From positions 4,774,001 to 4,838,000 of the forward strand of contig NZ_CP120983.1 of NCBI RefSeq assembly GCF_030719215.1: a DNA stretch of 64,000 nt, in the 5' to 3' direction. Positions 8,313-17,514 of the stretch are shown here, piece after piece. Made by a program: the position numbers and the translations under genes. Under the pieces are notes generated by a model that saw only the letters and a list, made by a program, of their open reading frames with translations, was not told the DNA's origin and did no database searches. Position 1 is the first letter of the stretch; each line of letters begins with the position of its first letter. This stretch comes from Streptomyces sp. Alt3. Its GTDB lineage: Bacteria > Actinomycetota > Actinomycetes > Streptomycetales > Streptomycetaceae.

Positions 8313-9295
8313 GCAGGGTCGGCGGCCGCGGGCTTGCGCCGGGAGGCGATACGCGAGGCGTCGGGCCACCGGACGTCGTGCGCCCAGCCCAGCTTCTCGA
8401 ACCAGCGGATCAGCCGGGCGCTGGAGTCGATCTGCCCCCGCATCACCCCGTGACGCGCGCTCGTGGGGTCCGCGTGGTGCAGGTTGTGCCAGGACTCGCC
8501 GCACGAGAGCACCGCCAGCCACCACACGTTGCCGGACCTGTCACGGGACTTGAAGGGCCGCTTGCCGACCGCGTGACAGATCGAGTTGATCGACCAGGTC
8601 ACGTGGTGCAGCAGCGCGACACGGACCAGCGAACCCCAGAAGAAGGCGGTGAACGCCCCCCACCACGACATGGTGACCAGGCCGCCGACCAGCGGGGGGA
8701 TCGCCAGCGAGAGGATCGTGAAGCTGAGGAAGTGACGCGAGATCGCGCGGATCGCCGGGTCCCTGACCAGGTCGGGGGCGTACTTCTGCTGCGGCGTCTG
8801 CTCCTCGTTGAACATCCAGCCGATGTGGGCCCACCAAAGGCCCTTCATCAGTGCGGGGAGGTTCTCGCCGAACCTCCACGGCGAGTGCGGGTCGCCCTCG
8901 GCGTCGGAGAACCGGTGGTGCTTGCGGTGGTCGGCCACCCAGCGCACCAGCGGGCCCTCGACCGCCATCGAGCCGGCGACGGCCAGGGTGAGGCGCAGGG
9001 CGCGGTTCGCCTTGAAGGAGCCGTGCGTGAAGTAGCGGTGGAACCCGATCGTCACGCCGTGGCAGCCCCAGTAGTACATGACCACCAGGAGACCCAGGTC
9101 GAGCCAGCTGACACCGCGGCCCCAGGCCAGCGGCACCGCCGCGACCAGGGCCGCGAACGGCACCACGATGAACAGCAGCAGCGCGAGCTGCTCGACCGAG
9201 CGCTTCTTGTCGCCGCCCAGCGTGGCCGAGGGGGCCGCTGGGCCGCCTGCCGCCGTGGGCAGGCCGTCGTCGATCACTTCGGGGCTGGTGGGCAT
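8309..9295 (-). CDS. Acyl-CoA/lipid delta-9 desaturase (membrane di-iron)
   Basis: Introduces a double bond into acyl chains using O2 and a di-iron centre; membrane bound. All three histidine boxes of the SCD/OLE1-type family are present: HRYFTH at residues 86-91, HRKHH about 38 residues later, and HNLHH near the C-terminus. Several hydrophobic segments flank them. ATG at 9295 gives 328 residues, the normal length; the open frame extends further upstream without support. It forms a two-gene operon with the TetR gene and should adjust membrane fluidity under that regulator. Confidence 0.92.
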   Translation of the reverse strand: MPTSPEVIDDGLPTAAGGPAAPSATLGGDKKRSVEQLALLLFIVVPFAALVAAVPLAWGRGVSWLDLGLLVVMYYWGCHGVTIGFHRYFTHGSFKANRALRLTLAVAGSMAVEGPLVRWVADHRKHHRFSDAEGDPHSPWRFGENLPALMKGLWWAHIGWMFNEEQTPQQKYAPDLVRDPAIRAISRHFLSFTILSLAIPPLVGGLVTMSWWGAFTAFFWGSLVRVALLHHVTWSINSICHAVGKRPFKSRDRSGNVWWLAVLSCGESWHNLHHADPTSARHGVMRGQIDSSARLIRWFEKLGWAHDVRWPDASRIASRRKPAAADPA

Positions 9296-9343
9296 TGGGG
9301 AGTCCCCTGTGAGGTGAGGAAAAATATGACGGTATGAGTGGGC

Positions 9344-9370
9344 TACGCTTCCGTAACCTACGGCAACGTA
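9344..9370. promoter_or_regulatory. Tandem TACG-N4-CGTA operators upstream of the desaturase
   Basis: Two inverted repeats of the same pattern lie 15 bp apart: TACGCTTCCGTA (9344-9355) and TACGGCAACGTA (9359-9370). They begin about 50 bp upstream of the desaturase ATG on the minus strand. The TetR protein encoded in the same operon is the likely ligand. The rest of the 331-bp gap to ppc holds only a possible ppc -10 box (TATCCT at 9506). Confidence 0.6.
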
Positions 9371-9626
9371 AGTATGGCAGCGAAGAGGCTCACGACACGC
9401 GACCACCACCGCGACAACCCTTGTGCGGCGAGGCCTCCCACTCCTCGGGTACCCCCGATCCGGGCCACCCCGCAGGGCAGCGAGCACGCCGGACGGCCGG
9501 ACACCTATCCTGGGTGCGTCGGACAGCGCGGTCCGCACTCTGCACACCCGGGGTGACCCGTCAGCACCGCGAGCGCCCCGGCCTCCCCTGACAGACGTGC
9601 TCAACCACTGCAAGGAGCCGCACACT

Positions 9627-12356
9627 GTGAGCAGTGCCGACCAGACCCCTGCCGCCAACACCGAACTGCGGGCAGACATCCGCCGCCTCGGAGACCTGCT
9701 GGGCGAGACCCTCGTACGACAGGAGGGCCAGGACCTCCTCGACCTCGTCGAGCGAGTCCGCGCCCTGACCCGCGAGGACGGCGAGGCAGCGGCCGCGCTC
9801 CTCGGCGACACGGACCTGGAGACCGCCGCGCAGCTCGTGCGCGCCTTCTCCACCTACTTCCACCTCGCCAACGTCACCGAGCAGGTCCACCGCGCCCACG
9901 AGATGCGCGACCGCCGGTCCGCCGAGGGCGGGCTCCTCGCCCGCACCGCCGACCGCCTCAAGGACGCCGACCCCGAGCACCTGCGCGAGACGGTCAAGAA
10001 CCTCAACGTCCGGCCCGTCTTCACCGCGCACCCCACCGAGGCCGCACGGCGCTCCGTGCTCAACAAGCTCCGCCGCATCGCCGAACTCCTCGAAACGCCC
10101 GTCATCGAGGCCGACCGACGACGCCAGGACATCCGGCTGGCCGAGAACATCGACCTCATCTGGCAGACCGACGAACTCCGCGTCGTCCGCCCGGAGCCCG
10201 CCGACGAGGCCCGCAACGCCATCTACTACCTCGACGAACTCCACGCCAACGCGGTGGGCGACGTCCTGGAGGACCTGGCCGCGGAGCTGGAGCGCGTCGG
10301 CGTCGAACTGCCCGCCGACACCCGCCCGCTCACCTTCGGCACCTGGATCGGAGGCGACCGCGACGGCAACCCCAACGTCACGCCCACCGTCACCTGGGAC
10401 GTGCTCATCCTCCAGCACGAGCACGGCATCACCGACGCCCTCGAACTCGTCGACCAGCTGCGCGGACTGCTCTCCAACTCCATCCGCTACACCGGAGCCA
10501 CCGACGAGCTCCTCACCTCGCTCCAGACCGACCTGGAGCGCCTCCCCGAGATCAGCCCCCGCTACAAGCGGCTGAACGCCGAGGAGCCCTACCGGCTCAA
10601 GGCCACCTGCGTACGCCAGAAGCTCGTCAACACCCGCGAGCGCCTCGCCTCCGGCACGCCCCACCGCCCCGGCTGCGACTACCTCGGCACCGCCGAGCTC
10701 ATCGCCGACCTGGCGCTCATCCAGACCTCCCTGCGCGAACACCGCGGCGGACTCTTCGCCGACGGCCGCATGAACCGCACCATCCGCACGCTCACCGCGT
10801 TCGGCCTCCAGCTCGCCACCATGGACGTCCGCGAGCACGCCGACGCCCACCACCACACCCTCGGCCAGCTCTTCGACCGCCTCGGCGAGGAATCCTGGCG
10901 CTACACCGACATGCCCCGCGACTACCGGCAGAAGCTCCTCGCCAAGGAACTCCGCTCCCGCCGCCCCCTCGCACCCACCCCGGCCCCGCTCGACGCCGCC
11001 GGCGAGAAGACCCTCGGCGTCTTCCACACCATCAAGCAGGCCTTCGAACGCTTCGGCCCCGAAGTCATCGAGTCCTACATCATCTCGATGTGCCAGGGCG
11101 CCGACGACGTCTTCGCAGCCGCCGTCCTCGCCCGCGAGGCCGGCCTCATCGACCTCCACGGCGGCTGGGCCAAGATCGGCATCGTCCCGCTCCTGGAGAC
11201 CACCGACGAGCTCAAGGCCGCCGACGTCATCCTCGACGAGATGCTCGCCGACCCCTCCTACCGACGCCTCGTCTCACTCCGCGGCGACGTCCAGGAGGTC
11301 ATGCTCGGCTACTCCGACTCCTCCAAGTTCGGCGGCATCACCACCTCGCAGTGGGAGATCCACCGCGCCCAGCGCCGGCTCCGCGACGTGGCCCACCGCT
11401 ACGGCGTACGCCTGCGCCTCTTCCACGGCCGCGGCGGCACCGTCGGCCGCGGCGGCGGCCCCTCGCACGACGCGATCCTCGCGCAGCCCTGGGGGACCCT
11501 GGAGGGCGAGATCAAGGTGACCGAGCAGGGCGAGGTCATCTCCGACAAGTACCTCATCCCGGCACTGGCACGGGAGAACCTGGAGCTGACCGTCGCGGCC
11601 ACCCTCCAGGCCTCCGCCCTGCACACCGCACCCCGCCAGTCCGACGAGGCGCTGGCCCGCTGGGACGCGGCCATGGACACCGTCTCCGACGCCGCCCACG
11701 ACGCCTACCGCAAGCTCGTCGAGGACCCGGACCTGCCGGCCTACTTCCTGGCCTCCACCCCGGTGGACCAGCTCGCCGACCTGCACCTGGGCTCGCGGCC
11801 CTCCCGGCGCCCCGGCTCGGGCGTCTCGCTCGACGGCCTGCGCGCCATCCCGTGGGTCTTCGGCTGGACCCAGTCACGCCAGATCGTCCCCGGCTGGTTC
11901 GGCGTCGGCTCCGGCCTCAAGGCACTGCGCGAAGCCGGTCTCGACACCGTCCTGGACGAGATGCACGAACAGTGGCACTTCTTCCAGAACTTCCTCTCCA
12001 ACGTCGAGATGACCCTCGCCAAGACCGATCTGCGCATCGCCCGGCACTACGTCGACACCCTCGTGCCCGACGAGCTCAAGCACGTCTTCGACGTCATCCA
12101 GGCCGAGCACGAACTCACCGTGCAGGAAGTCCTCAAGGTCACCGGCGGCAAGGAACTCCTCGGCACCAGCCCGGTGCTCCAGCAGACCTTCGCCATCCGT
12201 GACGCCTACCTGGACCCGATCTCCTACCTCCAGGTGTCCCTGCTCGCCCGCCAGCGCCAGGCCGCCGAACGCGGCGAGGAAGCGGACCCGCTCCTGGCCC
12301 GCGCCCTGCTGCTCACCGTCAACGGTGTGGCCGCGGGACTCCGTAACACCGGCTGA
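9627..12356 (+). CDS. ppc: Phosphoenolpyruvate carboxylase
   Basis: Anaplerotic enzyme that carboxylates PEP to oxaloacetate to refill the TCA cycle. The 909-residue length is normal. The catalytic His is in FTAHPTEA (His135), the mobile Gly-rich loop is GRGGTVGRGGGP near residue 600, and the conserved C-terminal NTG is present. GTG at 9627 is chosen because AAGGAG lies 9 bases upstream and the N-terminus matches the family; the frame is open 68 codons further upstream but that part has no family similarity I can see. Monocistronic, convergent with the small membrane-protein gene. Confidence 0.96.
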   Translation: MSSADQTPAANTELRADIRRLGDLLGETLVRQEGQDLLDLVERVRALTREDGEAAAALLGDTDLETAAQLVRAFSTYFHLANVTEQVHRAHEMRDRRSAEGGLLARTADRLKDADPEHLRETVKNLNVRPVFTAHPTEAARRSVLNKLRRIAELLETPVIEADRRRQDIRLAENIDLIWQTDELRVVRPEPADEARNAIYYLDELHANAVGDVLEDLAAELERVGVELPADTRPLTFGTWIGGDRDGNPNVTPTVTWDVLILQHEHGITDALELVDQLRGLLSNSIRYTGATDELLTSLQTDLERLPEISPRYKRLNAEEPYRLKATCVRQKLVNTRERLASGTPHRPGCDYLGTAELIADLALIQTSLREHRGGLFADGRMNRTIRTLTAFGLQLATMDVREHADAHHHTLGQLFDRLGEESWRYTDMPRDYRQKLLAKELRSRRPLAPTPAPLDAAGEKTLGVFHTIKQAFERFGPEVIESYIISMCQGADDVFAAAVLAREAGLIDLHGGWAKIGIVPLLETTDELKAADVILDEMLADPSYRRLVSLRGDVQEVMLGYSDSSKFGGITTSQWEIHRAQRRLRDVAHRYGVRLRLFHGRGGTVGRGGGPSHDAILAQPWGTLEGEIKVTEQGEVISDKYLIPALARENLELTVAATLQASALHTAPRQSDEALARWDAAMDTVSDAAHDAYRKLVEDPDLPAYFLASTPVDQLADLHLGSRPSRRPGSGVSLDGLRAIPWVFGWTQSRQIVPGWFGVGSGLKALREAGLDTVLDEMHEQWHFFQNFLSNVEMTLAKTDLRIARHYVDTLVPDELKHVFDVIQAEHELTVQEVLKVTGGKELLGTSPVLQQTFAIRDAYLDPISYLQVSLLARQRQAAERGEEADPLLARALLLTVNGVAAGLRNTG

Positions 12357-12390
12357 CCCCCACAGGGGAAGACCGCGCGGTGCGGTCCTG

Positions 12391-12861
12391 TCAGAGGGCG
12401 ACGAAGGTCGCCGTCAGCAGGGCCGCACCCGCGATCCCCGCCCCCCACGCCGTCCGCGTCAGCCGCATGCCGCCACCGATCACCAGTGCGGCCAGCACCA
12501 GCGCACCGCCCAGTGGCGCCCAGGAATGCAGAAAGCCCGGTGTCCCGGTACGCACCACGTCCCCGGTCCCGGGCTTCACCACGACGGGGAAACGATCCCC
12601 CTTCCTCGCCGCGACGGACCGCTCCACCGTGACCGAGGGCCGGTCGGACGAAGCCGGGTCCGGCGAGAACGACCCCGTGCAGGTGTCCTCACCGCACGCC
12701 GTCACCACCATCGTCCCGTGCTCACGGCCCTTCGCCAGAACGATGTGGTGCGCGGTCTCCCACGACGTCCACACACCTGCGGCCAGCAACAACAGGACGA
12801 CACAGCCCGCGGCGAACGTACGCCCATGGGCCAGCAGTCGGTGCGAGGAACTCCGCTTCAT
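12391..12861 (-). CDS. Small membrane protein of unknown function
   Basis: A 156-residue protein I do not recognise. A basic N-terminus leads into a hydrophobic segment (residues about 14-34). An extracytoplasmic-looking region of about 75 residues follows with two cysteines (CGEDTC), which could form a disulphide. Two more hydrophobic segments finish the protein. The segment order suggests a sensor-like or structural membrane protein, but no enzymatic motif is visible. It lies between convergent ppc (35 bp away) and pth, about 75 bp downstream of the pth stop in the same direction. Confidence 0.65.
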   Translation of the reverse strand: MKRSSSHRLLAHGRTFAAGCVVLLLLAAGVWTSWETAHHIVLAKGREHGTMVVTACGEDTCTGSFSPDPASSDRPSVTVERSVAARKGDRFPVVVKPGTGDVVRTGTPGFLHSWAPLGGALVLAALVIGGGMRLTRTAWGAGIAGAALLTATFVAL

Positions 12862-12936
12862 GGGGGCAGATCCTTGGGCAGAGCCCTGCCGTCGGTCAAC
12901 CTGTGGCCGAAAAACACCCGAGAAGCAACAGGAATG

Positions 12937-13530
12937 TCAGGAGTTGTACGCGGACTGGGCCCGCTCCAGACCCTCCGCCAGCAACGACTCCACCGCGTCC
13001 GCCGACCGGTCCACCAGATACGCGAGCTCCTTGCGCTCCGCGGACGAGAAATCCTTCAGCACGAAGTCCGCGACCTGCATCCGCCCCGGCGGCCGGCCGA
13101 TCCCGAACCGCACCCGGTGATAATCCGGACCCATCGCCTTCGTCATCGACTTCAGCCCGTTGTGCCCGTTGTCACCCCCGCCCAGCTTCAGCCGCAGCAT
13201 CCCGAAATCGATGTCCAACTCGTCATGAACCGCCACCACATGATCCGTCGGCACCTTGTAGAAGTCCCGCAGGGCCGTCACCGGACCGCCCGACAGATTC
13301 ATGTACGACATCGGCTTCGCCAGCACCACACGACGGCTCGACGGCCCGGGCGGACCGATCCGCCCCTCCAGCACCTGCGCCTGCGCCTTCTGTGCCCGCT
13401 TGAACTTCCCGCCCATCCGCTCCGCCAGCAGATCGGCCACCATGAAGCCCACGTTGTGCCGGTTCGCCGCATAGTCGGGACCGGGATTGCCGAGGCCCAC
13501 GATCAGCCAGGGGTCGGTGGCGTCGGACAT
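12937..13530 (-). CDS. pth: Peptidyl-tRNA hydrolase
   Basis: Releases peptides from peptidyl-tRNA that falls off the ribosome; essential in bacteria. The 197-residue protein has the signature GLGNPGPDYAANRHNVGF with the catalytic His at residue 25, the HDELD motif, and the GHNGLKS segment. ATG at 13530 matches the family start. It is the last gene of the minus-strand run glmU-prs-rplY-pth; a hairpin lies between it and rplY, so it may also have its own promoter. Confidence 0.95.
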   Translation of the reverse strand: MSDATDPWLIVGLGNPGPDYAANRHNVGFMVADLLAERMGGKFKRAQKAQAQVLEGRIGPPGPSSRRVVLAKPMSYMNLSGGPVTALRDFYKVPTDHVVAVHDELDIDFGMLRLKLGGGDNGHNGLKSMTKAMGPDYHRVRFGIGRPPGRMQVADFVLKDFSSAERKELAYLVDRSADAVESLLAEGLERAQSAYNS

Positions 13531-13578
13531 CAGAGCTCGGTCTCCTCGCAGTGCGTACATACCGGTCGATACAGGGAA

Positions 13579-13618
13579 ACGGGGCGGCGGAACCCCCGGA
13601 AGGGAACCGCCACCCCGT
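13579..13618 (-). terminator. Hairpin between rplY and pth
   Basis: ACGGGGCGGCGG (13579-13590) pairs with CCGCCACCCCGT (13607-13618) with one mismatch. On the minus strand, the transcribed strand here, a short T run follows. It probably attenuates rplY transcription before pth. Confidence 0.55.
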
Positions 13619-13641
13619 CAGTCAAGCAGGTGGGGCGAGGC

Positions 13642-14229
13642 TCAGGCCTCGGCGCCTGCGGCCTCGGCGCCCTCGGCAGGCGCCTCCTCGGCCTGCGCGG
13701 CGACGACCTGCAGCACGATGGCGTCCTCGTCACCGGCGAGCACGGCACCCTTGGGCAGCTCGATGTCCTTCGCGGCGATCGAGTCACCCGCGTCCAGACC
13801 GGCGACGGAGACCGTGACCGACTCGGGGATGTGGGTGGCCTCGGCCTCGACGAGCAGGGTGTTCTGCACGTACTCCAGCAGGTTGGCGCCCGGCGCCAGG
13901 TCGCCCTCGGCGTGCACCGCGATCTCGACGTTGACCTTCTCGCCGCGCTTCACGGTCAGCAGGTCGACGTGCTCGATGTTGCCCTTGATGGCGTTGCGCT
14001 GCACGGCCTTGGGGATCACCAGGGCGTCCTTGCCGTCGATCTCGAGACCGATCAGGACGTTGGCGGTACGCAGGGCGAGCTGCAGCTCGTGACCCGGCAG
14101 GTTGATGTGGACCGGCTCGGCACCGTGGCCGTAGACGACTCCGGGAACCAGGTTGGCGCGACGGGTGCGACGGGCAGCGCCCTTGCCGAACTCCGTACGG
14201 ACCGTTGCGTCGAGCTTGATCTCAGCCAT
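13642..14229 (-). CDS. rplY: 50S ribosomal protein L25, long (Ctc/TL5) form
   Basis: Binds 5S rRNA in the large ribosomal subunit. The 195-residue product has the L25 domain (about residues 1-92, including VPGVVYGHG) followed by the TL5 C-terminal beta domain and an Ala/Glu-rich tail, as in general-stress Ctc proteins. The ATG at 14229 has AGGAG 6 bases upstream. It lies between prs and pth, a conserved arrangement in Gram-positive bacteria. The 230-bp gap to prs suggests its own promoter. Confidence 0.95.
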   Translation of the reverse strand: MAEIKLDATVRTEFGKGAARRTRRANLVPGVVYGHGAEPVHINLPGHELQLALRTANVLIGLEIDGKDALVIPKAVQRNAIKGNIEHVDLLTVKRGEKVNVEIAVHAEGDLAPGANLLEYVQNTLLVEAEATHIPESVTVSVAGLDAGDSIAAKDIELPKGAVLAGDEDAIVLQVVAAQAEEAPAEGAEAAGAEA

Positions 14230-14420
14230 GCTGCACTCCTCGTAAGGTGACGAAAATCCGATGGTCACCCGGCCCACGACAGGCCTGCTACGAAGAGCGC
14301 GTCGATAACGGACCACCGATTCCCATGACCACGCATGAGAACGGCCTCCCTCGCCGAGCAACTCACTGAGTCTACCCGGCGGGGAGGCCGCGCCCAAAGT
14401 CGATCACCCGCAGGCGGTCG

Positions 14421-14440
14421 TCCGGAGGCCGTCCTCCGGA
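14421..14440 (-). terminator. Hairpin downstream of prs
   Basis: TCCGGAGG-CCGT-CCTCCGGA is a perfect 8-bp stem just past the prs stop. A second small stem with a UUCG loop (14446-14462) overlaps the prs stop itself. Together they form a plausible termination region before rplY. Confidence 0.5.
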
Positions 14441-14460
14441 GGGATGTCACCCGAAGGTGA

Positions 14461-15438
14461 TCAGCCCTGCTCCTCGAAGAGGCTCGTCACCGAACCGTCC
14501 TCGAACACCTCACGCACCGCACGCGCGATCGTCGGAGCGATCGAGAGCACCGTGATCTTGTCGATCTCCAGCTCACCCGGCGTCGGCAGCGTGTCCGTGA
14601 ACACGAACTCGCTGACCTTGGAGTTCTTCAGCCGGTCCGCGGCGGGGCCGGAGAGCACCCCGTGCGTCGCCGTCACTATGACGTCCTCGGCACCGTGCGC
14701 GAACAGGGCGTCCGCGGCGGCGCAGATCGTGCCACCCGTGTCGATCATGTCGTCGACCAGCACGCACACCCGGCCCTCGACGTTGCCGACGACCTCGTGC
14801 ACGCTCACCTGGTTCGGCACGTCCTTGTCGCGGCGCTTGTGGACGATCGCCAGCGGCGCGTCCAGGCGGTCGCACCAGCGGTCCGCGACCCGCACACGGC
14901 CGGCGTCCGGGGACACGATCGTCAGCTTCGACCGGTCCACCTTCGCACCGACGTAGTCGGCCAGGATCGGCAGCGCGAACAGGTGGTCCACCGGACCGTC
15001 GAAGAAGCCCTGGATCTGGTCCGTGTGCAGATCGACGGTGAGGACACGGTCCGCACCCGCCGTCTTCATCAGGTCCGCCACCAGACGGGCCGAGATCGGC
15101 TCACGGCCACGGTGCTTCTTGTCCTGACGGGCATAGCCGTAGAACGGCACGATGACCGTCACCGACCGCGCCGACGCGCGCTTCAGCGCGTCCAGCATGA
15201 TCAGTTGCTCCATGATCCACTTGTTGATCGGAGCCGTGTGGCTCTGGATCAGGAAGCAGTCGGCGCCACGGGCGGACTCCTGGAAGCGGACGTAGATCTC
15301 ACCGTTGGCGAAATCGAAGGCCTTCGTCGGCACGAGACCGACACCCAGTTGGTGTGCGACCTCCTCGGCCAGCTCGGGGTGGGCGCGGCCGGAGAAGAGC
15401 ATCAGTTTCTTCTCGCCGGTCGTCTTGATCCCGGTCAC
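14461..15438 (-). CDS. prs: Ribose-phosphate pyrophosphokinase (PRPP synthetase)
   Basis: Makes PRPP from ribose-5-phosphate and ATP for purine, pyrimidine, His, Trp and NAD synthesis. The 325-residue protein contains the ATP/Mg site DLHTDQIQGFF and the PRPP loop VLVDDMIDTGGTI, plus the flexible-loop region RQDKKHRGREPIS. The GTG start at 15438 has GAGGAG about 7 bases upstream. It follows glmU after a 119-bp gap, an order conserved in many actinobacteria and firmicutes. Confidence 0.96.
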   Translation of the reverse strand: MTGIKTTGEKKLMLFSGRAHPELAEEVAHQLGVGLVPTKAFDFANGEIYVRFQESARGADCFLIQSHTAPINKWIMEQLIMLDALKRASARSVTVIVPFYGYARQDKKHRGREPISARLVADLMKTAGADRVLTVDLHTDQIQGFFDGPVDHLFALPILADYVGAKVDRSKLTIVSPDAGRVRVADRWCDRLDAPLAIVHKRRDKDVPNQVSVHEVVGNVEGRVCVLVDDMIDTGGTICAAADALFAHGAEDVIVTATHGVLSGPAADRLKNSKVSEFVFTDTLPTPGELEIDKITVLSIAPTIARAVREVFEDGSVTSLFEEQG

Positions 15439-15557
15439 AGCACAGTCTCCTCAGACGTGTATCTGGCACCGCACGCATGGGTCCCGAAGTGCGACGAGCC
15501 AGCCGAAATGGGTGAGCATCTATCACGGTACGCCGCCTTTGGCGCACCTGTTTCCGG

Positions 15558-17045
15558 TCAGCTTTCGCCGTCGGGCTCCGACGTGGCCGCCTGAGCGGCC
15601 TGAGCCGCCGCGCTCCCGGGACGCTTCCGGGCGACCCAGCCCTCGATATTCCGCTGCTGGCCCCGGGCCACGGCCAGTGAACCGGACGGTACGTCCTTGG
15701 TGATGACCGAACCCGCGGCGGTGTAAACGCCGTCCCCGACCGTGACAGGCGCCACAAACATATTGTCCGACCCGGTCCGGCAGTGGGACCCGATCGTCGT
15801 GTGGTGCTTGGCCACCCCGTCGTAGTTCACGAACACGCTCGCCGCACCGATGTTGGTGTGGTCGCCGATGGTCGCGTCCCCGACGTAACTCAGGTGAGGC
15901 ACCTTCGTGCCCTCGCCGATCGTGGCGTTCTTCATCTCGACGTACGTACCCGCCTTGGACCTGGCGCCCATGCGCGTACCGGGCCGCAGGTAGGCGAACG
16001 GGCCGACCGTCGCGCCCGGGCCCACCTCGGCACCGTCCGAGACCGTGTTGTCCACCCGCGCGCCCGCGTGCACGACGGTGTCCTTCAGCCGGGAGTTCGG
16101 CCCCACCTCGGCGTCCTCGGCGAGGTGGGTCGCACCCAGCAGTTGCGTACCCGGGTGCACGATCGCGTCGCGCTCGTACGTCACCGTCGCGTCGATCAGC
16201 GTGGACGCCGGGTCCACCACCGTCACGCCCGCCAGCATCGCGCGTTCCAGGAGACGCTCGTTGAGCAGCCGCCTGGCCTCGGCCAACTGGAGGCGGTTGT
16301 TGATGCCGAGGATCTCGCGGTGGTCGTCGGCCACCGACGCCCCCACGCGGTGCCCGGCCTCACGCAGGATCGACAGGACGTCGGTGAGGTACTCCTCGCC
16401 CTGGCTGTTGTCCGTGCGCACCTTGCCCAGGGCGTCACTCAGCAGGCGGCCGTCGAAGGCGAAGACGCCGGAGTTGATCTCCCGGATCGCGCGCTGCGCG
16501 TCGGTGGCGTCCTTGTGCTCGACGATTTCGGTGACCGCCCCGGTGGCCGCGTCCCGGACGATCCGGCCGTAGCCGGTCGAGTCCGGGACCTCGGCGGTCA
16601 GCACGGTGACGGCGTTGGCGTCCGCGGTGTGGGTCGCGGCGAGCGCGGAGAGGGTCTCGCCGGAGAGCAGCGGGGTGTCGCCGCACACCACGACGACGGT
16701 GCCCTCCACGGTGCCGCCGAGCTCCTCCAGGCCCATGCGGACCGCGTGACCGGTGCCGTTCTGCTCGGCCTGGAAGGCGGTGCGCACGGGGGTCTCGCCG
16801 GCGGAGAGGTGCGCGGTGACCTGCTCGGCGGCGTGGCCGACGACCACGACGAGGTGCTGAGGGTCGAGCTCACGGGAGGCGGCGACGACGTGCCCGACGA
16901 GCGAGCGCCCGGAGATCTCGTGCAGGACCTTGGGTGTCTTCGACTTCATGCGGGTGCCCTCACCCGCTGCGAGGACGACGACGGCGGCCAGTGGTGCGTC
17001 CCCTGTTCGAGCGGAGCCGAGAACTTGGGGAGGGTGGACGCTCAC
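15558..17045 (-). CDS. glmU: Bifunctional GlcN-1-P acetyltransferase / GlcNAc-1-P uridyltransferase
   Basis: Makes UDP-GlcNAc for peptidoglycan. The N-terminal pyrophosphorylase domain starts with VVVLAAGEGTRMKSKTPKVL. The C-terminal half is a left-handed beta-helix acetyltransferase (hexapeptide repeats, then LRPGTRMGARSKAGTYVEMK). GTG at 17045 with AAGGGC upstream gives 495 residues, close to other Streptomyces GlmU; the open frame continues upstream into the tRNA terminator and is not coding. It is the first protein gene after tRNA-Gln on this strand. Confidence 0.95.
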   Translation of the reverse strand: MSVHPPQVLGSARTGDAPLAAVVVLAAGEGTRMKSKTPKVLHEISGRSLVGHVVAASRELDPQHLVVVVGHAAEQVTAHLSAGETPVRTAFQAEQNGTGHAVRMGLEELGGTVEGTVVVVCGDTPLLSGETLSALAATHTADANAVTVLTAEVPDSTGYGRIVRDAATGAVTEIVEHKDATDAQRAIREINSGVFAFDGRLLSDALGKVRTDNSQGEEYLTDVLSILREAGHRVGASVADDHREILGINNRLQLAEARRLLNERLLERAMLAGVTVVDPASTLIDATVTYERDAIVHPGTQLLGATHLAEDAEVGPNSRLKDTVVHAGARVDNTVSDGAEVGPGATVGPFAYLRPGTRMGARSKAGTYVEMKNATIGEGTKVPHLSYVGDATIGDHTNIGAASVFVNYDGVAKHHTTIGSHCRTGSDNMFVAPVTVGDGVYTAAGSVITKDVPSGSLAVARGQQRNIEGWVARKRPGSAAAQAAQAATSEPDGES

Positions 17046-17114
17046 GGGATTGCCCTTCGGCTTCGGGTGGTGGACACCCGCAGGATACCGGGGGCGTATA
17101 TGCCCGAAACGAAC

Positions 17115-17145
17115 GCGGGCCCCGACCGGTGAGGTCGGGGCCCGC
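17115..17145 (-). terminator. Strong terminator after tRNA-Gln
   Basis: A perfect 13-bp stem (17115-17127 with 17133-17145) and a 5-nt loop lie 9 bp past the tRNA 3' end. It separates tRNA transcription from glmU. Confidence 0.8.
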
Positions 17146-17153
17146 ACGAGAAG

Positions 17154-17225
17154 CTCCCCCACCAGGACTTGAACCCGGACAAATAGCACCAAAAGCTACT
17201 GTGCTGCCAATTACACCATGGGGGA
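17154..17225 (-). tRNA. tRNA-Gln (anticodon TTG)
   Basis: Seventy-two bases fold as a cloverleaf: acceptor TCCCCCA/TGGGGGA, D arm GGTGTAATTGGCAGC, anticodon arm with loop TTTTGGT whose anticodon is TTG, and T arm CCGGGTTCAAGTCCTGG. The discriminator is G, and the 3' CCA is not encoded, as is common in Streptomyces. It is followed by a strong hairpin and then glmU. Confidence 0.95.
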
Positions 17226-17514
17226 TCAAAGCGGACATTTCTCCAGCCCGCCCTATTGGCACCCAACACTATGCCGTACCAGGCACCCTCCGCGCGACGA
17301 TGGAGCTCCGCACTTCTGGTCGCGTGGACGGTCGAGCAACCTCGTTGGTTGTCACCGGTGTTCTTCCGCGCCGTCCTGGGGCCGCGCTTCCCGACGGCCG
17401 TCCGTCGGTTCACCGGATCGCGCGGTCTGCCCCGTTCTGTTGCTCGAACGGACACTTTTCCGTGCTGATGGAGTCTCCGGAAAAAGGGATGCGGCCGCCC
17501 GTAGGCTGGATGCC

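Noticed and set aside
9423..9626. Upstream extension of ppc by 68 codons
   Set aside because: No family similarity, and a good ribosome binding site supports the GTG at 9627.
9561..11159. A 532-codon minus-strand frame opposite ppc
   Set aside because: Antisense shadow of ppc with no motif.
12371..12387. GACCGC/GCGGTC hairpin between ppc and the small membrane-protein gene as a terminator
   Set aside because: Only a 6-bp stem without a T run; too weak to list as a feature.
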